A program made the position numbers and the translations under genes. A DNA stretch of 64,000 bases from Mycothermus thermophilus (taxonomy: Eukaryota > Ascomycota > Sordariomycetes > Sordariales > Chaetomiaceae). The stretch covers positions 372,001 to 436,000 of the forward strand of contig QQBE01000017.1 in NCBI GenBank assembly GCA_011316235.1, read 5' to 3'. The notes under the pieces are model-generated. The model saw only the letters and a program-made list of their open reading frames with translations. It was not told the origin of the DNA and made no database searches. Of this stretch, positions 46,620 to 58,511 are shown piece by piece (the first letter of the stretch is position 1; each line of letters begins with the position of its first letter).

Positions 46620-48608
46620 TCAATAGTACTGATTCAACTCCACCCCGGAGCCAGCACCACCCGGCCCCGGGCCCTGTCCCGATCTACCAAACTGCTGTGG
46701 TGAATACCCAGGATAATACCCCGGATTGGCCGGATTGCTCGGGCCCGTGGGCACGTTGAGCGGCAGCCCTCCATTATTCCCACTCCTTTGCTGCGACGAT
46801 GACGATGGTTGTTCGTCCTCATACATCCCCGCAAACCCGCCCTGGGTATCCTTCCCACCGACATCATCAAGCGATTTGTAGTAGTGGTGATGATGGTGGT
46901 GTCCGCCCCTCCCACCGCCGCCGCCGCGCGGTTTGGATATCCCGCCCGCCGGCCCGCCGCGAGAAGATTTGCTGAAGGAGCGGTTCCCGCCGCCGCCACC
47001 AGCAGAGCCCCCGGGGCCGGCGACACCGTTTCCACTTCCTGTGCGGTACCCACCCCTCCCTGTGCCTGCAGCCCCGCCGCCGCGATTCGGTGAGGCTTGG
47101 GTGTGGAAGTGCCGATGCTGTTGCGTCGTCGGACCGGTCGGTCTGGAGCGAAAATCATCTTGGTGAGCGGTATGCCTGCGCTTATGCGGAATGGCCCGGG
47201 AGGCGTGCTCGTTCTGATGGGCCTCGCCCTCGGGTTCGATGCGCAGGATGATCTTCTCGCCGACGGTCGTTTCGAAACGGAACGCTTTTTCGGGAGGGAC
47301 AGGCTGCCAGCTCTGGATCTTTTGTGCGTCAAAGTGGCGCGCGCCTTTGCGCAGGGCCAGCACGACCAGCGGGACCGGGTCGCTGGTGTGGATGACGGCG
47401 TTATCGGGGACGGGTTTCAAGCGCGCGGCCCAGAGGTTGCCGTCGTGACAGGCTGTGCCGTCGACTTCCCAGGTCATTTTGCTGCCGAGGCCGCCGATCT
47501 TTTCGAGGATGGTTGGGGACGCCGGGCGGGGACATATCATGATGTTGTTAGCATGGAACTTGACCTCGCCTTCGGCAAGGTTTGGCGGGGTCTGCGCGAG
47601 CGTGAGGAGGCGCTGCGAGTCGGCGTCCTTGATCATGTAGCCGGTGTAGAAGACGGTCTTTTTGATGGCGAGGCGCTCGTTTCGGACGCCGCGGCGCTTC
47701 TTGTGTAGGGAAGCGTTATGGTCGAGGATGAGCTTTTGCACTTCGGCGATTTCGACGACGGGGTCGAGGTAGGTGGCCATGTCGAGGACCTGGATGACCT
47801 CGCCCTTGATCGGGCCGCGCGTGTTGGAGCCTCCGACGCCGTTAATTTTCTCGGCATTGTAGTCATCCAGGAAGTCCCGGAAGCCTTTGACGTGCTTTAT
47901 CCTGTCTTCGTAGATGCGGATCTCTTCAGAATGGCGGTACGTCTCCATCAAAGCCTTGAGGAAGATCTGCTTGAATTCCATGGTGTTTGCGAAGGTCTCG
48001 TTATTTGGGCCGACAGCGGGTTTCAGGCAGATCATGTCGAAGGTGAGGCCTTTGCTGGTGACCATGCGCTTGATGAGGTCGCTGAAACCCGACTCGGAGC
48101 GGCCGGTGAGGAGAACGCAAAGTGCGTCTTTTTGCTTGTTGCTGAGATGTATCAGCTCGACAATCTTTTCATTCCACCAGCCGTCCCATGCGCGCGGTTC
48201 CTCCTTGTCGATGCCCTCGCCAGTCGCGGCGAGGATGCGGGAGTCGTGCCACCATCCGCCGTTGACAAAGTAGTCGGGGTTCGAGAGGGTTCCGATCGTC
48301 GCGTTGTTCCAGAGCTTGGGATTCGGGAGGGGAGTTTTGAAGACTTGATGGAGAACCAGAGGTCAGTAACGGTAGGAGTCAAGAAAACTGAATGTCTTCT
48401 CCTTACGGGTATTATCAAAGTCGTAGACGTGGATGTGCTTGATGGTGTCGACGGGCGGGAGCTGCTTGTCGAGGATGGACCACCGGCCCATGGTGGTTAT
48501 GGTGTGGGCGGTGGAGGCGGCGCCATTCTTGTAGGCGGCGTACGCCGTGGAACCCATGACTGGACGTGTCAGGTTCTTGATGCGCGGGAGCCAGGCTGAT
48601 ATGACCAT
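46620..48608 (-). CDS. HAD-SAK (Swiss Army Knife RNA repair-like) domain protein with Gly/His-rich tail
   Basis: Two exons (48608-48407, 48343-46620) give about 641 aa. The HAD-type motif is split by the intron and reads IHVYDFDNTLFKTPLPNPKLW after splicing. The signature continues with NPDYFVNGGWWHDSRILAAT, EEPRAWDGWWNEKIVELIHL and DALCVLLTGRSESGFSDLIKRM, as in the fungal HAD_SAK_1 family (a predicted HAD phosphatase linked to RNA repair). A helical middle follows. The last 170 residues are Gly/Arg/Ser-rich (GRGGYRTGSG, GGGGGRGG, seven consecutive His), an RGG-like low-complexity tail that could bind RNA. The start is uncertain: ATG 48608 gives MVISAWLPRIKNLTRP, ATG 48557 gives MGSTAYAAYK and 48800 adds 64 residues. 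Biochemical activity of the fungal family is not established. Confidence 0.8.
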
Positions 48609-48977
48609 CGAGCGGTCATGTCGCGTGGTTGTTGGTCGTCGTGATGGGATGGAGATGCAACGAGTCGCTAACAATTTCGAGGTTGACAAGGGTGTGGCGG
48701 GAAAAGTGGGTCCGACAAGGGTCAGGTGTCGGGGCCGCGGGGCGCTCTGCCCAAGGAAAAAAATGGAGGGGAGGACGAGAGAAGTTGTGAGACGGCACAT
48801 GAGAGAATCAAAGGTGAGGTGAGGTGAAGAACAATGTTCCCTTAAGAAACGGGAACTGCAAGAGAAACTTCTTGTCGGATTTTTAGAGTCCCGGAAATCT
48901 GGTATTTTCCTGTTCCCAAATAAACGCCTTGCCGCCCAACGCCTGTTCTATGAGACAATCCTTATCCCTCCTCAATC

Positions 48978-49436
48978 TCATGACATCTCGACATCTTGAG
49001 TTTTGGTCTTCTGAGGACCGTTGTCAATCCTGTAGCCGATAGCTGCCATAGCCTCCTCGTGTGTGTAGGCGCCCTCGCGGAGCTGCTTGAGTCTGGACAG
49101 GGAGTCAGCAACGTCTAGGTGACGTTCTCACCAATCTCGTGAACTCACCTCCTCTTGTGCGGATTGCCCTTGCGGTGAATGACGAGACTGCTCTCCGTCT
49201 CGAACCACTTGGCGCATTCGATGCAATAGTGCCGGCCGAGCCCGGGCAGATCCTCAGCAGCCTTGGTGTCCTTCCATTGTTGGAGGTGCTTGGGAGACTT
49301 CAGGTCGGCTGCGATCTGGTCGAGGTCCCTGGACAAAGGTCAGTTGCCGTTCGTTCGGACATGTTTCAGAGGGGATGTACACTCACCGCAGTCGCCTCCG
49401 TGTTTTTGTCTTGGTCCTCTTAGCAAAGATGCCCAT
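48978..49436 (-). CDS. BUD20: Bud20-type C2H2 zinc-finger ribosome export factor
   Basis: Three exons (49436-49387, 49328-49149, 49092-48978) give 114 aa. The basic N-terminus (MGIFAKRTKTKTRRRLRD) is a nuclear localisation-type signal. The DLDQIAADLKSP segment leads to one C2H2 finger (HYCIECAKWFETESSLVIHR, then KGNPHKRR) with Cys-x2-Cys and His-x5-His spacing, as in Bud20/ZNF593. The tail is LKQLREGAYTHEEAMAAIGY. Bud20 rides on pre-60S particles and helps nuclear export. Length and order match the family. Same strand as the HAD-SAK gene upstream of it in the window, 369 bp apart. Confidence 0.92.
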
Positions 49437-51299
49437 GTTGGCTGAGAGGTTCGAGGTGTTGTTGAGGTTGACTCGAGATGGATGTTTTCGGCAAGTGGTG
49501 AGACGTGCACTTTGAGTTGTGGGTCCCAGATTTTCTCAGCTCGCCAAGGCCACTCGCCAAGCGGCAGCAGCCGTGACGTTGCGGGGCTTGCACCTGGCTG
49601 GACCTTGGCATGTGAAGGCTGCTCCTGCCAGAGCTTATCAGCGACCAACAACCACCATAACTTCCCCAACCTCCAACGCTCTTCAATTCGGCTCCAACTT
49701 GCACGCCCACATTCTTCACGCCGATCCGGACCCCCTGCGATTTTCGCTGTCGAGATCCGGCCGGTCCCCGGCGCCCCGGAGCACACCGGAGCTACGGCGC
49801 GTATCGCCCTCGGAACTCCAGCTTCAGCCGAGCGACAAGGCGCCGAGACGGGGCTCCGGGATCCACTTAAACGGTCTCCAGGCCAGCAGAAATTTCCTCT
49901 TCCTTGTGTCCGGCGCTGCAAATTAACGCTCGCTGTCAATGCCGAGTGGTCCATGGGCTTGACGAGACATGGTCCGCGAAGTTGGCGGCATTGGCGACAT
50001 TGGGGATATCTTCATCGGGCCGTGGTGGTGCAGCTTGAGTGTTGATGTTAGACATTCGCTTGCGTCACACTTTCAGCCCTGCGGCTCGTGTTGCGGGCGG
50101 TTGCGGGTGGCAGCACGGAGAACGCTTCCGGCAGGTTGGCCGAACGCCAGATCGCCACAAAACAGGGCACAGCACATCCTGGATTTCAGGGCAGACGGCA
50201 TCCTTGACACGCACACCTCGGCCGCCGACAGGCTCCAAATGCCGCGAACCTCGACGTTGAAAACTGCAATCCACAAGGGCAGCGGGGATGAGGGGCGCCA
50301 ATGAGGGGCAGGCCAATTCTAAGAGCATGGCCTCTCAGCTGTGGCCCTGAGTGGCTAGGTCAGCTTAGAGTGTTTTAGCTTCTCTAGCTCGAAGACGTCA
50401 ACGGCTTCAAAGCCCAGCTCGACTCCGTGCCATTGAGTGGCTTCAGGAGTTCTCGATCCCTAACAAACCCGAAATATCAAGGCGCTACTTCACCTACCCC
50501 TCAACCTTGGCCGAAGGAACAGTGAAATCATGAGGATTCAAACCATGCTGCCTCGGCTATTCGCGAGGTCATGTCCTTCCGTGAGACCCCTGTTAGTGCC
50601 CAGAGTACGCCGTAGAAACCTCTTAGACGAGACACAGTCAAGACCACAACATGGCCAGATATGGACCTATCCAAACTATGACTGTACTGTGTATATTCCG
50701 GTATGCCTCGAGATTCGACGGACTTGCGGATTTGGGTCTCGTATACTTGTCATGAAAGCAGGGCAGCTCTGCAGCAACCGGGGAGTGCTGCAAAGCTGCG
50801 GCTTTGATCGGAAGTCCCGCGTTCGAAAGGATGCGTGTGAAACAGTCTAGCCCTGTTCAGGCCGGGCCAGCGATGTCATGGTCGGGTGCTGCGGCAGCTT
50901 GGATGCTCCCCCATCCCGTCCCCCACATGCTGCCAGCCATAATCGACGCAAGCGTGATTGGTTGATGCACCCAGTTCTCCATTCGGGCGAGGTACTTTCT
51001 CGGCTATCACGGTGCCAGAAAGCTCGCCGCCGCAGCACGGGTCCCGGACTCTCGCTCTCGTTGCCACTGTGTGGTAAAATCCCGCCTTGGGTTCTTTTTC
51101 TCTTGAGATCTCGGATCCTCTCCACCTTTTTTTTTTCTCTCTTTTCTTCTTCGACTTTCAACAGCCCGCCTTCGTTCGAGTCCTCGTCGTCGTCGTCGTC
51201 GTCGTCGCGAGGTCCTCTGGGTGTTTGCGCTGTCCCCCTCTCCACTCAATTGACTCTGTCTCGTCGGCGGCATTGTTGTCCGCAGCGTCCTAAACCACC
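49437..51299. other. Divergent intergenic region between BUD20 and aconitase
   Basis: No convincing gene in 1.9 kb. A 204-codon reverse frame (49340-49954) overlaps the BUD20 leader and lacks features. A pyrimidine-rich tract (51117-51175) and a CGT-repeat (51184-51210) lie in the presumed aconitase leader. Confidence 0.55.
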
Positions 51300-54200
51300 A
51301 TGCTCGCCTCCCGTCAGCTCCTGGGCGTCGCCCGGAGCCGCGCCCTCGGCTGCGCCGGCCTGGGCCTCCGGCGCATGGCGACCGTGACCGATTCTCCCCT
51401 GGACAAGAAGGTGTGTTGGAATGGATGTTGTTTGCGGGCGAGCTGATGGCGGATTTGCCCCGCGCGGAAGCTGGCGATCGACCCCGCATGAGATAACGGA
51501 ACAGCTTGGCTGACGGCGAGACACGCACGATGGTGTAGGTCCGGCAAAACAACTGGGAGGAGGGCAACTTCATCAACTACAAGAAGATGTCGGAGAACCT
51601 GGCGATTGTGCGGTCGCGGCTCAACCGCCCGCTGACCTTCGCCGAGAAGGTCCTCTACTCGCACCTGGACGACCCCCACAACCAGGACATTGAGCGCGGC
51701 GTCTCGTACCTCAAGCTGCGCCCTGACCGCGTCGCCTGCCAGGACGCCACCGCTCAGATGGCCCTGCTGCAGTTCATGAGCGCCGGCATGCCGTCCGTCG
51801 CTAACCCCACCACCGTCCACTGCGACCATCTGATCGCTGCCGAGGTGGGTGGTGAGAAGGATCTGGCTGCTGCTTGCGACGTCAACAAGGAGGTCTACGA
51901 CTTCCTGTCCTCCGTCTGCGCCAAGTACAACATTGGTTTCTGGAAGCCGGGCTCGGGCATTATCCACCAGATCATCCTCGAGAACTATGCTTTCCCCGGC
52001 GGTCTCCTGATCGGCACTGGTTCGTGTTGACTCTGATGGTGATTTGAGGATGTGAGCTGACTCTGGCGACAGACTCACACACTCCCAATGCCGGTGGTCT
52101 CTCGATGGTTGCCATTGGTGTCGGTGGCGGTATGTGGAAGCTCCAGAGCACAGATTGGAAGGACGCAACATTGCTGACGGGATCATAGCCGACGCCGTCG
52201 ACGTCATGGCCAACCTCCCCTGGGAGCTGAAGGCCCCGAAGATGATTGGTGTCAAGCTCACTGGCCAGCTGTCCGGCTGGACCGCTCCCAAGGACATCAT
52301 TCTCAAGGTCGCTGGCATCCTCACTGTCAAGGGTGGCACTGGCGCCATTGTTGAGTACTTTGGTAAGTTCACACTGTGGGATTTGTTTTGCGTTGCAAAA
52401 CCGGTTTTGTCTGGCATGACGTCAATTGTTTTGATTTTACCCCTTTTTGACATGTTTTCCTTTTCTTGCCCGATTTCGTTTTTTCTTTCCTTCCCAATTG
52501 TCATTTTTCTCTTCTCTGCCCTGTAGTTTTCTTTTGTTCCTTCCTTTCTTTCCTATTTTACTTTCTTTCCCACGCGGCATTTTTCGGGCTCGATTGTCGC
52601 ACCTTCCCGTCTTCCTGGATTGCCATATTTCCTGTTTTGGCATTTTTCCCTTTTTGTCATTTTTCCTTTTTTAATTTGTTTACTTTCATCCACCCCCCTT
52701 CTGCCCATCATTCTTTCTCTCTTCCAAATGCCCGATTCATGTTTTCCTTGTTCTTTTGAGTTGTCCTCGTGTCACAAATGGCTTTCTGCTTGAACATGTG
52801 TCTTGGTTTTGGCTGTTGCCCATGTCGACTTTTTGACCCCTTTTTCTGACATCCCTCCAGGTCCTGGGGTCGACAGCATCTCTGCTACTGGCATGGCCAC
52901 AGTCTGCAACATGGGTGCTGAGATCGGCGCTACCACCTCGCTGTTCCCCTTCAACGACCGCGTCTACGACTACCTCGTCTCGACCAAGCGCAAGGAGATC
53001 GGCGACTTCGCCCGCGCCTATGCCAAGGAGCTCCGCGCCGATGAGGGCGCCGAGTACGACCAGGTGATTGAGATCAACCTGTCGGAGCTCGAGCCCCACA
53101 TCAACGGCCCGTTCACTCCGGATCTCGCCACCCCGATCTCCAAGTTCTCCGAGGCCGTCAAGGCCAACGGCTGGCCCGAGGAGCTCAAGGTCGGCCTCAT
53201 CGGTTCTTGCACCAACTCTTCGTACGAGGACATGTCCCGTGCCGCTGCGATTGCCCGTGACGCCCTCAACCACGGCCTCAAGGCCAAGAGCGCCTTCCTT
53301 GTCACCCCCGGTTCCGAGCAAGTCCGCGCCACCATTGAGCGCGACGGTCAACTCAAGACGTTTGAGGAGTTCGGCGGCGTTGTTTTGGCCAACGCGTGTG
53401 GTCCGTGTATCGGTCAATGGAAACGGTAGGAAATGCGCAATTCCTACGATTTGAAGCTTGTTGTGATTTTTTGCGATTTTTTGGCTGACTTATGATTTTT
53501 TTTTTCTTTTTTCCAGGAGTGATGTTAAGAAGGGCGAGGCCAACTCGATCGTTTCGTCGTACAACCGTAACTTTACCGGCCGTAACGACGGTAACCCCGC
53601 CACCCATGCTTTCGTCACTTCCCCCGACCTCGTCGTCGCCTTGACCATCGCCGGCAACCTGCACTTCAACCCCCTCAAGGACAAGCTCAAGGACAAGGAC
53701 GGCAATGAGTTCCTGCTCACTCCTCCGAGCGGCGATGCCCTTCCCTCGACCGGCTTCGACCCCGGCCGTAACACCTACCAGGCTCCTCCCAAGGACCGTG
53801 CCTCGGTCACCGTCCAGGTCTCCCCTACCTCGGACCGTCTCCAGCTGCTCTCGCCCTTCCAGCCTTGGGACGGCAAGGACGCCACCAACCTCCCCATCCT
53901 GATCAAGGCTCAGGGCAAGACCAGTAAGTCACCGTTCATGTCGTCTTCATGACCTTCGAAGTACTTGACAGCTAACCCCCTCTCCCAGCCACCGACCACA
54001 TCTCGATGGCCGGCCCGTGGCTCAAGTACCGCGGCCACCTTGACAACATCTCCAACAACATGCTCATCGGCGCCATCAACGCCGCCAACGGCGAGGCCAA
54101 CAAGGTCAAGAACCAGACCACCGGCGCTTGGGACGCCGTCCCGGCCGTCGCCCGCGACTACAAGGCCAAGGGCATCAAGTGGGTCGTCATTGGCGACTGG

Positions 54201-54557
54201 AACTACGGCGAGGGCTCGTCCCGCGAGCACGCCGCCCTCGAGCCCCGCCACCTGGGCGGCCTGGCCATCATCACCCGCTCCTTCGCCCGCATCCACGAGA
54301 CCAACCTCAAGAAGCAGGGCATGCTGCCCCTGACCTTCTCGGACCCGGCCGACTACGACCGCATCCAGCCCGATGACAAGGTCGACATTCTCTGCACCGA
54401 GCTCGCCCCCGGCAAGCCCATCACCATGCGCGTCCACCCGGCCGACGGCAGCCCGAGCTACGAGATCAAGCTCAGCCACACCTTCAACGAGGGCCAGATT
54501 GAGTGGTTCAAGAACGGCAGCGCGCTCAACACCATGGCCAAGAGTGCCAAGAACTAA
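51300..54557 (+). CDS. ACO1: Mitochondrial aconitate hydratase
   Basis: Seven exons (51300-51410, 51539-52019, 52073-52129, 52189-52362, 52861-53425, 53517-53923, 53989-54557) give 787 aa. Residues 1-25 are a presequence (MLASRQLLGVARSRALGC). The protein converts citrate to isocitrate in the TCA cycle with a 4Fe-4S cluster. Cluster Cys lie in LIGSCTNSSYED and NACGPCIGQW. Substrate-binding parts include DSHTPNAGGLSMVAIGVGG, YNRNFTGRNDGNPATHAFV and the catalytic-Ser loop GEGSSREHAALEPRHLGG. Length fits mitochondrial aconitases. After CGPCIGQW the usual Asp is Lys here (WKRSDVKKGE), next to an exon boundary. Intron 4 is 498 bp and T/C-rich, far longer than its neighbours. Splicing all keeps frame. 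Confidence 0.95.
52363..52860 (+). other. Long T/C-rich intron 4 of aconitase
   Basis: A 498-bp intron with GTAAGT donor and CCCTCCAG acceptor. Most of it is T/C-rich simple sequence on the coding strand. Frames across it are not genes. Confidence 0.85.
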
Positions 54558-55539
54558 GTGGGTTGTTTTTGAGTTTGGGGGGGTGAGAACGATGGGAGAA
54601 AAAAGGATGAGTTGATGATGTATTCATCGTCGCAGGAGGTGGGTGTGAGTGGTTTCGGTCGGGGACCAACGGAATCGGCGTACATCTGCGCACTGTTTTT
54701 CGTTTGTATCTTATAGTCGGGGCGCTTGCATTGCAATGGATTTGTTACCCTACGATGACGGCTTCTGTTCAGCGACTTGACCTGTGTGCATGTGCTCTAT
54801 CGTAGTATGCTGGCATGGAGATGAATGAGAGGATGGGAATGACATATCTTTGTCTTCGAACTCAGCCCTGATGGGGATGGAAGAAGATTGACGAAGCACA
54901 AGGACCAAACCTAGGGAGACAGGTCACAAGATACAATAGTCAGGACAGAATTGCAACAACCACAACACAGTAACAAGTCTATTAATTTTCGGTATCTTGG
55001 CTCTGTCTCTTGCCCCCGGGTGCTGTACTTAGAATCACGTCAACATTTTCTAGGTGTGAACGCGGCGGGACGGATTGTGTATATGTATATGTGTAAGGTA
55101 CATGGGCGTACAACCGGAAGCCAAAAAGGAGGACTTGGGCAACGGTTAAATGACAGAGTACGCACCAAAACTGTCAGACTGAGATTCTCTCAGCTATCGA
55201 ACTCAACGACAAGACTTCAAACTTACATGCCCAAGCACTTGTTGACCCAGCTAGACACCCATACAGCTAGCTTCTTCTCGACTAGCGCAGTATATCTTTT
55301 CCTTTTCCTTCCTTCATATTCTTTCTTTTTTATTTTAGTTTCTTGTTGATTTTGCTTTCTTTTGTACTATACTTCTTCTATCTTACCTCCTATCTTCTAT
55401 CCTTTGTTATCCTCTCGTCCATCCTCTCTTTTATCTTCTGCCTCTTCTTCGATGACAGAATAAGGGATTCGGACGCTAAGGGGGGGAGGGGGTGTCCGCC
55501 AAAGGTTGCTCGTCGCCGCGGTCTACTCTTTCAAGCGTG
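54558..55539. other. Intergenic region downstream of aconitase
   Basis: No gene seen. T-rich stretches occur around 55290-55450. Confidence 0.5.
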
Positions 55540-55962
55540 TCACCTTCGCTGGCCGTTTGCAAGGGGGAGTATCGTTGAGGGTACCTCGGCGGTGTGCCGA
55601 ACCGCCGTCGCCATGATGACTGTGAGGATCTTATCGAGGTCCCCGATCTGGATGCCTTCACTGGAGAAGTCCTTGAGTGTGGCATGGAGCCACAGAGCCT
55701 TCTCCAGGGCCAAGTCATCCCCGGCGAGGCCATGAACGTCGAGGGCATCGAGGGCGGAGGCTTGGATGGTAGCGTCCAGGAGGCTGGGCAGCTCGTTGAT
55801 AGTGATTTCTTTTGGTCTTGCAATGAGAACCCCGGCAGACAGACGCGAAGCACGACAGGTTCCCCTCCAGCCTATGCTTTTCGTTTCGGAGGACCGGAGC
55901 TCGGCTTCTATCATACTGAGTATAACTTGGCGAACGTTGCGGCAGCAGCGGCGGCGGCGATG
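55540..55962 (-). CDS. Hypothetical protein fragment
   Basis: A reverse frame with coding flavour from about 55962 down to 55540: RQVILSMIEAELRSSETKSI, RPKEITINELPSLLDATIQA, LDALDVHGLAGDDLALEKAL, ending TILPLANGQRR. Upstream the frame runs into a purine-rich tract (56000-56180) with no sensible start, so the 5' end is missing or follows an intron. No known domain. It could be the remnant of a larger gene. Confidence 0.35.
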   Translation of the reverse strand, partial: HRRRRCCRNVRQVILSMIEAELRSSETKSIGWRGTCRASRLSAGVLIARPKEITINELPSLLDATIQASALDALDVHGLAGDDLALEKALWLHATLKDFSSEGIQIGDLDKILTVIMATAVRHTAEVPSTILPLANGQRR

Positions 55963-55994
55963 TGGCGATGACGAAGACGGAACGGCTGGTGAAG

Positions 55995-56170
55995 GTAAAC
56001 ACATACTTTCTTTTCTTTTTCCCTCTTTCACTTTTTTTTTTTTTTCTCCTTTTCTCTCTTTCTCTTTTTTCCCCTTTTCCCCCTTCATTGTTCCTTCATT
56101 TTCTCGTTGCATTATTTCTTTTTTATTCCTTTTCCTTTTTTTCTCTTTTTTCTTGTTTTCTTTCTTCTTT
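55995..56170. repeat. T/C-rich low-complexity tract
   Basis: About 175 bp of TTTTC/TTTCC-rich sequence on the + strand, with 12-14 T runs. Not coding on either strand. Confidence 0.8.
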
Positions 56171-56532
56171 TTCCTACGCTTATAATATCACCATGATGGC
56201 CGGACGGCATGTGGCAATATAGTAATGGGAAATTGTCGACTATGGCCTTCTTCACTACGACTCTCTATATTCTCCAGAGATTCCTTCATGATGTTCTGTC
56301 CTGTACCTAACAGACACAGAGCATCTGTCCGATGTCTCCCTCCCATGCGCTTTTTCATCTTCAAGATCCATGATGGCTGTTGAAAGCATCTATATAGTCC
56401 TGTCTCCAACGCCTCAACTCTACGTCTGCTATATTTTCCTTCTCCGTCTCAACAAAATCACCTGACGGCGTAGGTGCTCTCCAACTCCTGTATCTTCCAT
56501 CCATCGCCTCGAATGGAAACACCACCACCCAA
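56171..56532. other. Intergenic, no gene seen
   Basis: 3' flank of the 595-aa reverse-strand gene. Nothing gene-like. Confidence 0.5.
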
Positions 56533-58511
56533 TTACGCCCCCGTCATCTTCACGTCCCCATCTCCCTTCTCCTCCTCCTCCATCTTCCTCATCATCCAAT
56601 TCATCATGCACCACACCGTCTCAAAAGCCTTGACCCGCTCCTCCGCCTTGAAGAAGTCAAACCACCTGCTCCTCCACACCTTCAAGCCACCCCAATACTT
56701 GGGATCAGTCCCATCCACCCCGTCCTCCGTCTCCCCAGCCAAAACCTTCAGCAACCGATCTGGAACCCGCACCCGGACCACGCTGACGTGATGGAACAGG
56801 CTGCTGACGACAAATATGTCGTCGTAGTCAGCCCCACGCACGCGTCCGATAGCTTCGTACCGCGTCTTCTTGTCCCAGGTCGACGATGGCGGACGGAGCG
56901 CGCGGTAATTGTCGTACATGGGGAGGTTGCCGGACTTCTTGAGGCGTTTGGCGGATTTCGAGTCGGCACTGCTGCCGCTACCCAATGACTCAGCAATGCC
57001 AGCAAAACCGCTGCTGGGCTGGCCTGGTATCCCCGCAAAGGGGGGACGGGATCTCTGCGGCAATGCCACCCCGCCCCCAGCAGGAGAAGCACTCCCGGCA
57101 CCTCCAGAAACCGCAACCTCCGAAGTCACCGGCGCATCTTTGTCCCCGACGGTCTGGTCTTCCCCGCTCAGCATGTCCACCTCCCTCCCAATCGGCCCTC
57201 CCGGCCCGCCGCCCCAGCGCGGCTTGGTGCACCACCACGCCCCCTCGCCAATCTTCTTCTCCTCCTTGCCCTCCCTGGCGCGCAACTGCGCGGTAATCAA
57301 CGCGGCGACAATCTCCCTTGCCAAATCCAGCGTCGACTCCTTGTCCGGGCCTTGCCCCTCGGCAGGAGGAGGCGGGAAGGAGGTGACGTGCCTCGCGCTG
57401 ACGGCAGCAACGGGACCGTCGACGATCCCCGCCCGGGCGGTTTCCCGGGTCGCCGGCGCGCGGTAGATGAAGATGCACCCCGAGGAGAAGTAGCTGTTCC
57501 GCTCGGCACCCGAGGGGGTGCGCGAGGTGATGAAGAGGCGGGGTTCCACGCGCGCAGGCTGGACGCTGCAGGCAAAGTCGAAGGCGACGAGCTTGAGGAA
57601 GGCATTGATCAAGTTGTTGCGGTAGTCGGCGGGCATGTCATGGCCGGCGGAGGTGCGGTAGTATTCAGGCTCGTTAGGGTCATTCTCTGGCTTTTTGTCG
57701 TCGCTAGACTGGTCTGCGGTGGCTGCGCCATCTTCCTGGTCTGGTTTCGATTCGGAAGGAGGTGGTTTGGATGTATCCTCCCAGTAGGCCGAGTACAGTT
57801 CCAGGTTGCGGAAGAACTCGTAGGCGTTGCCCAGGCGTACGGGCGGTTGGCCCTTGAGAGGGGGGAGGCGGCGGATGGCGCGGAAGGCAGTATCGTTGGG
57901 GATTTCCAGCTCCTTGCGTCGCTCCCGATACGCCTCGCAGCCGGGGGACGGCTTGGTGGCGTTCAAGGGCTTCCGGGTGCTGAAGTCTTGGGCGTGGGCT
58001 TCATCGGGGGACAGGGCATGCCAAGCCTCAAAGTCCGGAATGTAAGCCGGGTCCGGGATGAGGTCGGCCAGGTCGGCGTCCGGGACCACATGGACGCCGA
58101 GAGCCTCGAGGTGGGACAGGGAGACATCGTTGGGCCGGATGATGGTTTGGAGCACGGCGGGGAGGGGCTTGGCGGATTTGGCGGGCGAGTCTTGGTCTGG
58201 CTTGTCCGATAGCCTGGGAGCACAGCGAGGGAGGTTGATAGGGGTTGGAGGTGGAACGTCCTTGCGGGGAATCCGAGGGATGATCCCAATGGGAGCTGGA
58301 TGGTCTGGTCAGAATGCAGATCCAGGTATCAACAGAAGAGGGAGTTGACGACGATCAGGCAGGATGGCAGCGGAAAATCGGGTGTCAAACACGGTCACGT
58401 TGGCACTGGGCGGCATGCCCGAGGGGATCAGGGTCAAGACGAATGTCTGGGTTGGGAGGTGGACAATGGTGAAATGTTGCACCTACCGAGCAAAGAGATG
58501 TTGCCAAACAT
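56533..58511 (-). CDS. Conserved-looking protein of unknown function (595 aa)
   Basis: Two exons (58511-58487, 58295-56533). The tiny first exon MFGNISLL joins APIGIIPRIPRKDVPPPTPI across a 191-bp intron with GTAGGT donor and CCATCCAG acceptor. No ATG opens the long frame before that, which supports the model. The protein has an acidic N-terminal domain (HLEALGVHVVPDADLADLIP), a helical region (NAYEFFRNLELYSAYWEDTS), a core with FACSVQPARVEPRLFITSRT and FSSGCIFIYRAPATRE, and a Gly/Ser/Pro-rich linker. The C-terminal part (YEAIGRVRGADYDDIFVVSS, WRSRWFDFFKAEERVKAFET) ends in an acidic tail. No TM helix. I do not recognise the family. Length and codon use leave little doubt it is a gene. Confidence 0.7.

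Noticed and set aside
49340..49954. 204-codon reverse frame overlapping the BUD20 leader
   Set aside because: Conflicts with the clear BUD20 exons and lacks coding features.
50770..50850. Possible tRNA (GCGTTCGAAAGG resembles a B box)
   Set aside because: No A box, acceptor stem or anticodon arm could be built around it.
57352..58212. 286-codon + frame opposite the 595-aa gene
   Set aside because: Antisense shadow, Gly/Arg-rich, no family match.
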